From JACCZX01 sp963791315 (GTDB lineage Bacteria > Pseudomonadota > Gammaproteobacteria > Burkholderiales > Burkholderiaceae_F), in NCBI GenBank assembly GCA_963791315.1, contig CAWBRQ010000010.1:1-64000 (forward strand): a stretch of DNA of 64,000 nt, in the 5' to 3' direction. Both the position numbers and the translations under genes were made by a program. Shown here piece by piece: positions 31,649 to 38,996 of this stretch (position 1 is the stretch's first letter; each line of letters begins with the position of its first letter). The notes below the pieces were generated by a model. The model worked only from the letters and a program-made list of their open reading frames with translations, made no database searches and had not been told where the DNA came from.

Positions 31649-32343
31649 TGCTGCAGATCGATGGAATCCGTACCTTCTATGGCGAAACGCAGGCGTTGTT
31701 CGATGTTTCGCTGCAAGTCGGCGCCGGTGAGGTCGTAGCGCTGCTCGGTGCCACTGGCGCCGGCAAGACGACGACGTTGCGATCGATCCTCGGCCTGACA
31801 CCCGCGCGTCAGGGCACGATTCGCTTCGACGGCCGTGATGTGACACATCAAAGCACGCACTCAATCGCGCGTTCGGGCGTTGCCTGGGTGCCCGAGGAGC
31901 GACGCGTGGTCCCAAGCCTGACGGTCAGGCGCAACCTTGCGATTGCAGAGAAGCGAACCAAGTTTCGGCGCTGGACGATCGGCGAATGCTGCGAAATTTT
32001 CACGGCGCTCGAGTATCTGCTCGAGCGCGAGAGCGAAAATCTGTCAGGCGGTGAAATGCAGATGGTCGCCATTTCGCGCGCACTGCTGGGAAGCCCGGGA
32101 CTGGTGTTGATGGACGAGCCAAGCCAGGGCTTGGCGCCAAAGGTGGTGCAGGATGTGATGCGTACAGTGCGGCGTTTGAAAAAGGAAGGCGTAAGCGTGT
32201 TGCTGGTCGAGCAGCACGTCAACGCAGCGCTTGAGGTCGCCGACCGGGTCGTCGTGCTCGATCACGGCACGGTTGTGCATCAAGGCCCCGCAGTCGAATT
32301 GCGCAACGACGCCGCACAGCGCGCGCGCTTGCTGGGAACCTAA
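31648..32343 (+). CDS. livF: ABC transporter ATPase LivF
   Basis: Second ATPase of the Liv-type importer, 231 residues from ATG 31648 (TGATG overlap with livG). Walker A is GATGAGKTTT, with Ala-Thr in place of the more usual Pro-Asn; the signature LSGGEMQMVAISRAL and Walker B LVLMDEPSQGL are good, and VEQHVN holds the switch His. The PEERRV stretch is the LivF hallmark. A longer frame beginning at 31612 inside livG is less likely. Confidence 0.92.
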   Translation: MLQIDGIRTFYGETQALFDVSLQVGAGEVVALLGATGAGKTTTLRSILGLTPARQGTIRFDGRDVTHQSTHSIARSGVAWVPEERRVVPSLTVRRNLAIAEKRTKFRRWTIGECCEIFTALEYLLERESENLSGGEMQMVAISRALLGSPGLVLMDEPSQGLAPKVVQDVMRTVRRLKKEGVSVLLVEQHVNAALEVADRVVVLDHGTVVHQGPAVELRNDAAQRARLLGT

Positions 32344-32352
32344 AACGCAGCC

Positions 32353-32919
32353 ATGGCAGATCTGCTTCGCGCGCAATCGCTGCGCAAGGAATACCGCAAG
32401 AGTCGTTGGGCACGCGCGCCGAGCTTTGTCCTGCAGGCCGATCTGGCTTTTGCCGAGCCCGCGATTATTGGCGTGCTCGGGCCAAACGGCTCAGGCAAGA
32501 CGACGCTCTTCGAATTGATCACCGGCTCTAACGCACCGACATCGGGTTGTGTCGAGGTCGCCGGGCAGGATATCCACCGGGTCCGCCGCAATCAGCGTGG
32601 ACAACTCGCGCGTCACTATCACCAGTCCTATCAAATCCGGCGCTTCCGGTCTTGGAAACCCGAGGCGATGCTTGAGCGCGCGGCGCGCGAAGAGGCGCTG
32701 GTACACCTTTTCGACGAGCCGCAGTTGAATACGCAAGATGGCTACATCGGCTTCATGCTGCGATTCTTCGAAAACCTGCGGCGCCGTGACCGGCTGCTGT
32801 TCGTCTGCCTGCATCCGCAGGAGCCATGGCAACTCGAGCTATTGCGCGAAATTGCCGAGAGCTTCGTGTTTGTTGAGCACGGCCACGTGACGCGGTACAT
32901 CCAACGTTCGAGGATCTAA
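32353..32919 (+). CDS. Degenerate small ABC ATPase, third ATPase gene of the Liv operon
   Basis: 188-residue ABC-type protein just 9 bases after livF. Walker A is intact (GPNGSGKTT near residue 43) and a Walker B-like LVHLFDEP is present near residue 115. The signature motif is missing: the segment before Walker B reads RSWKPEAMLERAAREE where LSGGQQQR-type sequence is expected, and the helical subdomain is shortened. A possible switch His lies in VCLHPQEP. Such a protein could bind but hardly hydrolyse ATP in the normal dimer. It may regulate or replace one ATPase half. I do not recognise a named family; truncation by decay is possible, but the frame is intact. Confidence 0.75.
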   Translation: MADLLRAQSLRKEYRKSRWARAPSFVLQADLAFAEPAIIGVLGPNGSGKTTLFELITGSNAPTSGCVEVAGQDIHRVRRNQRGQLARHYHQSYQIRRFRSWKPEAMLERAAREEALVHLFDEPQLNTQDGYIGFMLRFFENLRRRDRLLFVCLHPQEPWQLELLREIAESFVFVEHGHVTRYIQRSRI

Positions 32920-33004
32920 TACGCGTGCCCGGGGCGCGCGATTACCTCGGCCATCTGGTGAGCGCAAAATAACCGGTCGCGGATCACAGAAATACGGAGC
33001 AGTT

Positions 33005-34519
33005 ATGGGAAAGAGCGAAAAAGCACTGGCTGATATCACGCATTGGATCGGCGGCGGCCGAGTGGCCGGAATATCGACACGAACCGGCAAGGTGTTCAAT
33101 CCAGCCACCGGCGAGGTCACCGGGTCGGTGCGGTTCGCCGACGCCGCTGCCGTAGACGCAGCGGTTCAGGCCGCGCTGAGTGCACTGCCAGAGTGGAGCG
33201 AAACGTCGCCGCCGAATCGGGCGCGCGTGATGTTTCGCTTCAAGGAACTGATGGAGCGCAATCTTGAAGCGCTGGCATCAACCATCACGCACGAGCACGG
33301 CAAAGTGCTTAGCGATGCAAAGGGCGAAGTCCAGCGCGGGATCGAGGTGGTTGAGTTCGCCTGCGGCGCGCCGCAGCTGTTGAAGACGCAATTTTCGGAC
33401 AATATCGGCGGCGGCATCGACAACTATTCGTTGCGTCAGCCGCTCGGCGTCGTCGCCGGCATCACGCCGTTCAATTTCCCCGCGATGGTGCCGATGTGGA
33501 TGTTTCCGCTGGCGCTGGTGTGCGGCAATACGTTCGTGCTGAAGCCATCTGAGCGCGATCCTTCGGTGTCATTGATGCTGGCCGAGCTGTTGAAACAAGC
33601 AGGGTTGCCCGACGGCGCGTTCAACGTCGTGCAAGGTGACAAGGAAGCGGTTGACGCGATTCTCGCGCACAAGGGAATCGCCGCGGTCAGCTTTGTTGGT
33701 TCAACGCCGATCGCCGAGTACATTCACAGCGAAGGTACGCGGCACGGCAAGCGCGTGCAGGCACTCGGCGGCGCGAAGAATCACATGATTGTGATGCCCG
33801 ATGCCGATCTGGATCAGGCTGCCGATGCGCTGATCGGCGCCGCGTACGGCTCAGCCGGTGAACGATGCATGGCCGTTTCAGTATGCGTGGCGGTGGGTGA
33901 CGTTGCGGATGCGCTGATCGACAGGCTGAAAACACGCATCGGTGCACTCCGCATCAAGAGCGGCATGGAGGCAGACGCCGACATCGGGCCTTTGGTCACC
34001 GGTGCTCATCGCGAAAAGGTGCTCGGCTATATCGATCACGGCGTCGCTGACGGCGCGCGCATCGTCTGCGATGGCAGAACGCACGAAGCGACAACACAAG
34101 CCGGATTTTTCCTCGGCGCAACGCTGTTCGATCACGTCCAGCCGTCGATGCGGATCTATCAAGACGAGATCTTTGGCCCCGTGCTGTGCGTCACCCGCGT
34201 GCCAGACCTCGCTGCGGCACTCGATATGGTCAACACGCACGAGTACGGCAACGGCGTCGCGTTTTACACGTCCGACGGTGGCACTGCGCGCGAGTTTGCG
34301 CGCAGTGTGCGTGCCGGCATGGTCGGCATTAACGTGCCGATTCCGGTGCCAATGGCGTTCCACTCGTTCGGCGGCTGGAAGCGATCGTTGTTCGGCGATT
34401 ACCACGCGTATGGGGAAGAGGGCATTCGCTTCTACACGCGTTACAAGTCAGTGATGCAGCGCTGGCCGGACCCAGCCGCCAGCAAAGGACCGGAGTTTGC
34501 GATGCCAGTGCACAAATGA
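33005..34519 (+). CDS. mmsA: CoA-acylating methylmalonate/malonate-semialdehyde dehydrogenase
   Basis: Oxidises methylmalonate or malonate semialdehyde to propionyl- or acetyl-CoA with loss of CO2. The 504-residue product has the aldehyde dehydrogenase fold: GVVAGITPFNFPAMVPMWM, the Glu-replacing motif LGGAKNHM and the catalytic Cys288 in GERCMAVS, a combination specific to this CoA-dependent group (IolA/MmsA). GGAG lies 5 bases before ATG 33005. In this island it would consume the malonate semialdehyde released by the IolC-DUF2090 aldolase. Valine catabolism is an alternative use. It is the last gene of the plus arm. Confidence 0.93.
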   Translation: MGKSEKALADITHWIGGGRVAGISTRTGKVFNPATGEVTGSVRFADAAAVDAAVQAALSALPEWSETSPPNRARVMFRFKELMERNLEALASTITHEHGKVLSDAKGEVQRGIEVVEFACGAPQLLKTQFSDNIGGGIDNYSLRQPLGVVAGITPFNFPAMVPMWMFPLALVCGNTFVLKPSERDPSVSLMLAELLKQAGLPDGAFNVVQGDKEAVDAILAHKGIAAVSFVGSTPIAEYIHSEGTRHGKRVQALGGAKNHMIVMPDADLDQAADALIGAAYGSAGERCMAVSVCVAVGDVADALIDRLKTRIGALRIKSGMEADADIGPLVTGAHREKVLGYIDHGVADGARIVCDGRTHEATTQAGFFLGATLFDHVQPSMRIYQDEIFGPVLCVTRVPDLAAALDMVNTHEYGNGVAFYTSDGGTAREFARSVRAGMVGINVPIPVPMAFHSFGGWKRSLFGDYHAYGEEGIRFYTRYKSVMQRWPDPAASKGPEFAMPVHK

Positions 34520-34559
34520 TCGAACATACCAACGCGATCGCACGGATCCGCCGGCCGCT

Positions 34560-36119
34560 TCAGACTTCACGTAGCGAACGCCGGTATTGAATCGCTTCGG
34601 CGACATGTGAAGTTTCGAGGTCGCTCGCGCCGGCCAGATCGGCAATCGTGCGCGACACTTTCAGGACGCGGTGATACGCGCGCATCGACCATCCGAGCCG
34701 GACCGCAGCGGCGTGCAGCAGCTGTTTGACCGCGCCGGTAATGCCTGACATCTGATCGATCTCGGCCGGCTGCAAGTGATCGTTCAGCTTTCCTTGTCGA
34801 GCGAGTGCCTGGTGATAGGCCTTGCGCACACGCTCGGCGACAAAGCGCGTTGGCTCGCCGTCTCCCATTCTCGTCATCTCCTCCTCAGTGAACGAAGAGA
34901 CCTCGACTCGCATATCGATGCGGTCGAGCAATGGACCCGAGATGCGGTCTTGATAGCGCGCGACGAGATCCGGCGTGCATCGGCACTCTATCGTTCGGTG
35001 TCCAAAGTAGCCGCATGGGCACGGGTTCATCGCGGCGATCAACTGAAACTTGGCCGGATACTCGACTTGCCGCGCCGCGCGCGACACCGTGATGCGGCCT
35101 GATTCGAGTGGCTGCCGTATCGCTTCCAGCACGCGCCGCTCAAATTCGGGCAGCTCGTCGAGAAACAGCACGCCATGGTGTGCCAGCGAAATTTCGCCTG
35201 GCATCGGTGGATTGCCACCGCCGACCAGTGCGACAGCGCTCGCAGTGTGATGTGGCGAACGGTAGATGCGGGTTGCCCAGCGCTGCGTTGCGAACTGACC
35301 CGCCAGCGATAGCACCGCGGCCGATTCAAGCGCTTCGTCCGTCGTCATCGGCGGCAGGATTCCAGCAAAGCGCTGCGCCAGCATGGTCTTGCCGGTGCCC
35401 GGCGGCCCTACCATCAGCGCGCTATGACCCCCGGCGGCCGCAATCTCGAGCGCGCGCCGCGCCGCCAGTTGCCCTTTGACATCGAACATGTCGGGATACG
35501 TGGGCGGTGTCAGGCGCACCATCGCCTGATGCACTTCAATCCGTCGCGCATCGGCGTCACCCGCGTCGGAGCGTAGGTGCTCCACGACCTGCAGCAGCGT
35601 CTTGGCCGGATAGATCGGCACCTGGCCGACAAGCGCGGCCTCATCGGCGCTCTCGGACGGAACGATGAAACCACGCATCGCCGTTTTCTCTGCGCCGCGC
35701 CGGTCGCTCGCAGCACCGGCGCTGGCGAGCGTGACGGCATACGCCATCGCCAACGTACCTCGCACCGGCCGCAACTCGCCTGACAGCGATAGCTCGCCGG
35801 CAAACTCGTAGCGATCGAGTACGCGCGACGGCAATTGCCCGGTCGCCGCCAGAATTCCCAGTGCAATCGGCAGATCGAAACGGCCGGATTCCTTGGGCAG
35901 ATCGGCCGGGGCAAGATTGACGGTGATGCGCCGCATTGGAAAGTCGAAGCGGCTGTTCTGCAGCGCCGCTCGCACTCGTTCGCGGGCTTCCCGCACTTCG
36001 GTATCCGGCAGCCCGACCAGCGTAAAGGCGGGTAGCCCGTTGGCCAAATGCACTTCGACCGTCACCTCGGGCGCCGACATTCCAGACAAACCTCGGCTGC
36101 GAACGACGGCCAGCGTCAT
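34560..36119 (-). CDS. comM: ComM/YifB family AAA+ ATPase
   Basis: Hexameric helicase of the Mg-chelatase family that promotes branch migration during natural transformation. The 519-residue product has the N-terminal lon-like domain (GLPAFTLVGLPDTEVREARERV), Walker A GPPGTGKT, Walker B VLFLDELPEF, and the zinc-binding MNPCPCGYFG with CRC further on, then the C-terminal Mg-chelatase helical bundle. Length and motifs match E. coli YifB (506). It ends convergent with mmsA, and ubiK and glnK lie beyond, matching known Burkholderiales gene order. It suggests a potential for DNA uptake but no other competence genes are here. Confidence 0.93.
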   Translation of the reverse strand: MTLAVVRSRGLSGMSAPEVTVEVHLANGLPAFTLVGLPDTEVREARERVRAALQNSRFDFPMRRITVNLAPADLPKESGRFDLPIALGILAATGQLPSRVLDRYEFAGELSLSGELRPVRGTLAMAYAVTLASAGAASDRRGAEKTAMRGFIVPSESADEAALVGQVPIYPAKTLLQVVEHLRSDAGDADARRIEVHQAMVRLTPPTYPDMFDVKGQLAARRALEIAAAGGHSALMVGPPGTGKTMLAQRFAGILPPMTTDEALESAAVLSLAGQFATQRWATRIYRSPHHTASAVALVGGGNPPMPGEISLAHHGVLFLDELPEFERRVLEAIRQPLESGRITVSRAARQVEYPAKFQLIAAMNPCPCGYFGHRTIECRCTPDLVARYQDRISGPLLDRIDMRVEVSSFTEEEMTRMGDGEPTRFVAERVRKAYHQALARQGKLNDHLQPAEIDQMSGITGAVKQLLHAAAVRLGWSMRAYHRVLKVSRTIADLAGASDLETSHVAEAIQYRRSLREV

Positions 36120-36405
36120 TGCAATGGATTCATCCGGCGAGTGGCAGTGCGAGCATGGCGCGCGATTCTATGGCGTACGCGAGGCTGCCATGCGTGCAGT
36201 CGCGACGGCCTACACCGTTCACGCGATCGGACGCTTCGGCCACAAGCGCACCCTATCCCTCGTTTTGGGTGTGTGACACCCTAATCGGACGAAGGAAAAA
36301 TGACCCGTTTGGCCTGATATTCGTAGGGGGTGGTGTGCGTCGCCGTGGCACGATACAGTCACGGCTTTTAATCGATCCTTCTGCTGCATAACACAAGCGT
36401 ATCTG
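36120..36405. promoter_or_regulatory. Divergent intergenic region with palindrome
   Basis: 286 bases between the comM start and a GTG-start membrane gene. I see no gene in it. A 15-base palindrome GGGTGT-GTG-ACACCC at 36267-36281 is the clearest feature and could be a regulator site for either gene. No confident promoter boxes could be assigned. Confidence 0.35.
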
Positions 36406-37350
36406 GTGATAACTTTTCTTCTCTGCGTCGCAATTTTCGGCACGATTACCGGGCTTTATATCTGGGCGCAACGTCGCGCACGCGCGATTCGAGAACAATC
36501 GGCGAAACGCGAACAAAGTGCAATGGCGCTGATGCTCGCCGGCGGCCAGCTCGACGAAGAGCAGGCGACCGAATCGGACGAGCCCGTCAAGCCGAAGATT
36601 ATGGGACGGTTGCTCGAGGATGACCCCGCCGAAAAAGCGGCGGCCGCGGCACGTCATGCGGCGGCGCGCTCCGCGGCCAAGGAAAAATCACGCGAGCTCC
36701 CACCTCTCGAGTTTGGTCATGGCAAGCGTGATTCGAAGTCACGCAGCAAATCGAACTCGAATGGCGCGCAAAACGGAGAACTCCGCGCGACGCCGGCCGA
36801 ACAAGCTGCCGAGGGAATGGATCCGATCGAGGACCTGATTTCGCAGATCATGGAGCACGAGCCGTCGCCGCACACTCGACCCCACGCGGAAGCTACGCCG
36901 GCTGCACGTGCGAGCGATCCGCCGGCGCGGCGCAAGCCCGACGTGATTTCGCCCAACGTACCCCTGCGTGAGCTTGTGCTGGCCTGGTATGAGGCGCGTG
37001 GCTATCGAGGTTCGCCCGCTTCGCCGGCCGTCTGGCCGATCGAACTCGTCTTGCGCCATCGGGAAGATGCGGCGCGCGCCTATGCGTTCGTCGTGCAAAA
37101 CGATCACGTCTCGGTCGATCGCATCACCGCGTTGATCGAACAGGCGCGTGAGATCGGAATGATGCGCGTGGCCGTCATTGCCGAGGCCGGATATGAAAGC
37201 GCCGCCAAGGAAGTTGCGAAGCGTCGCCATGTGCGATTGATCGATCGCCCGGCGATGGAAGCTGAGTTGTCCGAACTGCAACTGCCCACCGCAGCGAAAA
37301 TCATTGCGCTTGCACGCAAGCGCTCGACCGCCGAACCGTCGCCGGCGTAA
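36406..37350 (+). CDS. Membrane-anchored protein with degenerate Mrr-like domain
   Basis: Unnamed 314-residue protein starting at GTG 36406. One membrane segment lies at about residues 2-20. Residues 25-170 are charged and low-complexity. The C-terminal part from about 185 reads like an Mrr/RecB-type restriction-endonuclease fold: VPLRELVLAWYEARGYRGS, WPIELVLRHREDAARAYAFV, MRVAVIAEAGYESAAKEVAK, VRLIDRPAME. The core Asp and Q-x-K expected at strands 2 and 3 are replaced (IELV and VVQND), so nuclease activity is doubtful. No methylase or restriction partner is nearby. The fold assignment is by eye; another alpha/beta fold is possible. Confidence 0.6.
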   Translation: MITFLLCVAIFGTITGLYIWAQRRARAIREQSAKREQSAMALMLAGGQLDEEQATESDEPVKPKIMGRLLEDDPAEKAAAAARHAAARSAAKEKSRELPPLEFGHGKRDSKSRSKSNSNGAQNGELRATPAEQAAEGMDPIEDLISQIMEHEPSPHTRPHAEATPAARASDPPARRKPDVISPNVPLRELVLAWYEARGYRGSPASPAVWPIELVLRHREDAARAYAFVVQNDHVSVDRITALIEQAREIGMMRVAVIAEAGYESAAKEVAKRRHVRLIDRPAMEAELSELQLPTAAKIIALARKRSTAEPSPA

Positions 37351-37394
37351 CGCGTTAATTCCGCGCTTATCTAGCTTGTCTTGCCGCCGCGTGC

Positions 37395-37634
37395 CTAACG
37401 CGCGGTTCTGTTTTCAATTTCCGTCAGCCTGCGCTCGAGGCCCTCGAGCTTGGCGCGCGTTTTAGCGAGTACCTTGGTTTGAGTATCAAACTCCTCGCGA
37501 GTAACGAGCTCGAGACGCGCGAACTGCTGCGTTAAAAGCGCTTTCACGTTCTTTTGCAGATCGGCCGCCGGGGTGTTGCGCATCAGGGTGGCCAGCCGGT
37601 CCTGCAGTTCATCGAGAAACGAAACTTTGTCCAT
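37395..37634 (-). CDS. ubiK: UbiK family ubiquinone biosynthesis accessory factor (BMFP domain)
   Basis: 79-residue protein, mostly helical coiled coil: an N-terminal amphipathic helix (FLDELQDRLATLMR), a middle LLTQQFARLELVTREEFD and a C-terminal heptad stretch with LEGLERRLTEIEN. This is the BMFP/DUF526 family. E. coli UbiK supports aerobic ubiquinone synthesis with UbiJ. It reads away from the nitrogen-regulated promoter of the glnK cluster, and the 207-base gap holds an NtrC-type site and a sigma-54 promoter. Confidence 0.9.
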   Translation of the reverse strand: MDKVSFLDELQDRLATLMRNTPAADLQKNVKALLTQQFARLELVTREEFDTQTKVLAKTRAKLEGLERRLTEIENRTAR

Positions 37635-37692
37635 GATGCGAATTTAGCCTATTCAGCTCTTCGAGAGCGCACGCCCCGCGTACGTGCGCTCG

Positions 37693-37709
37693 TGCACTAG
37701 CGCCGTGCA
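37693..37709. promoter_or_regulatory. NtrC-type enhancer site
   Basis: TGCACTAGCGCCGTGCA is a 17-base palindrome with TGCAC and GTGCA arms and the spacing of NtrC (NRI) sites. It lies 62 bases upstream of the sigma-54 promoter, an ordinary enhancer distance. A TGCACC half-site at 37736-37741 could be a second, weaker site. Confidence 0.75.
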
Positions 37710-37770
37710 CCGAGCTCTGAAGATCGCCGTCTATTTGCACCGCGAGTGAGCGTTTTGGCACTGCAACAAT

Positions 37771-37786
37771 TGGCATGCATGTTGCG
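37771..37786 (+). promoter_or_regulatory. Sigma-54 promoter for porin-glnK-amtB
   Basis: TGGCATGCATGTTGCG has the -24 GG and -12 GC at the exact spacing of RpoN promoters (consensus TGGCAC-N5-TTGC). Transcription would start about 12 bases downstream, near 37797, giving a 45-base leader to the ATG at 37842. Together with the NtrC site it indicates induction of the cluster under nitrogen limitation. Confidence 0.78.
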
Positions 37787-37841
37787 TAGACCCCTTCGAA
37801 TCTGTTTTGTCACATCAAACAATCTCGAGAGGGGAAGAAAC

Positions 37842-38631
37842 ATGAGAACAGCGCTGATTGCTTGCGCTATTGCGATCGGAAGTGCGCGCGCGCAGCTCGG
37901 CGCCACGGCGCAGCACGGCACCAGCAGCGGCAGCAAAACCAGAACCCGAATTCACATTCACCGGCAACGCCGGTCTGTTCAGTGATTATCGTTATCGTGG
38001 CTACTCGCAGACCGACTACAAACCTGCGTTCCAAGGCGGCTTTGACTTCGCTCACAAGTCGGGCTTCTATCTGGGCAACTGGAACTCGAATGTGTCGTCA
38101 GCGCTGTTTAACGGCGCCAGCCTTGAAATGGATTTCTACGGCGGCTACAAAGCGACGTTCGGCGACTTCGGTCTCGATGTTGGCGTGCTCTATTACTACT
38201 ATCCGGGCACTGGCAAGTACGTGTCGGGCTTCGAGCCGGACTTCTTCGAAGGCTATATCGGCGGCACCTGGGGTCCGCTATCGCTGAAATACTTCTACGG
38301 CTTCACCAATTACTTCGACTTGAAAGCGCCGGGCGTCGACACCAAGGGGTCGCAATACCTGGATCTATCGGCTGCTTGGCCACTCGACGGCGGCTGGGCA
38401 ATTCAGGGCCACGCCGGGTGGCAAAAGATCAACCACGGACAGCAGGTCGGGTTGATTGATGACACCTATTTCGATTACAAACTCGGTGTCACGTATGACA
38501 TCGCCGGATCGGGCTGGCTCGCTGGACTTGCTGTGGTTGGCACCAACGAGAAGAAACTATTTCTCAAATCCGACGCTTCGGACGGTGCAGGCAAGACGAG
38601 TGTGGTGGTTTCAGTGACCAAGACGTTTTAA
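37842..38631 (+). CDS. TorF family putative porin, one apparent frameshift
   Basis: Outer-membrane barrel protein of the family often found ahead of glnK-amtB in betaproteobacteria. The signal peptide starts at ATG 37842 (ribosome site GAGGGGAAG just upstream). After one extra base near 37900 the frame continues with FTFTGNAGLFSDYRYRGYSQ, the family's hallmark, and YGGYKATFGDFGLDVG and GYIGGTWGPLSLKYFYGF, ending in Phe as barrel proteins do. About 262 residues in all. It may pass small nitrogen compounds into the periplasm. The frame break lies in the signal-peptide end, where an exact position cannot be fixed. Confidence 0.82.
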
Positions 38632-38653
38632 GCGACAGCAAGGAACTCAAGCC

Positions 38654-38992
38654 ATGAAACTGATCACGGCCATTATCAAGCCGTTCAAGCTTGACGAGGT
38701 GCGTGAAGCGTTGTCCGCCGTCGGCGTGCAGGGCATCACGGTCACTGAGGTCAAAGGCTTCGGAAGGCAAAAGGGTCATACCGAGCTTTATAGGGGCGCC
38801 GAATACGTCGTCGATTTCTTGCCGAAGGTAAAAATCGAAGCCGCGGTGTCCGACGATATCGTCGAGCGCGCGATCGAAGCGATCGAAGGTGCCGCGCGTA
38901 CTGGCAAGATCGGCGACGGCAAGGTATTTGTGTTTGATCTCGAGCATGTCGTTCGCATCCGAACCGGCGAGACCGGCAAGGACGCGCTCTAA
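38654..38992 (+). CDS. glnK: PII signalling protein GlnK
   Basis: Trimeric nitrogen-status sensor of 112 residues that binds ATP/ADP and 2-oxoglutarate and blocks AmtB when ammonium is plentiful. The uridylylated Tyr51 lies in RGAEYVVDF of the T-loop; VTEVKGFGRQKGH and the C-terminal RTGKIGDGKVFV are the PII family signatures. Its position directly before amtB marks it as GlnK rather than GlnB. The stop is 4 bases before the amtB start. Confidence 0.97.
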   Translation: MKLITAIIKPFKLDEVREALSAVGVQGITVTEVKGFGRQKGHTELYRGAEYVVDFLPKVKIEAAVSDDIVERAIEAIEGAARTGKIGDGKVFVFDLEHVVRIRTGETGKDAL

Positions 38993-38996
38993 CCCG

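Noticed and set aside
30839..31915. 358-codon open frame opposite livG
   Set aside because: Shadow of the livG and livF coding strand; Arg/His-rich product with no recognisable domain.
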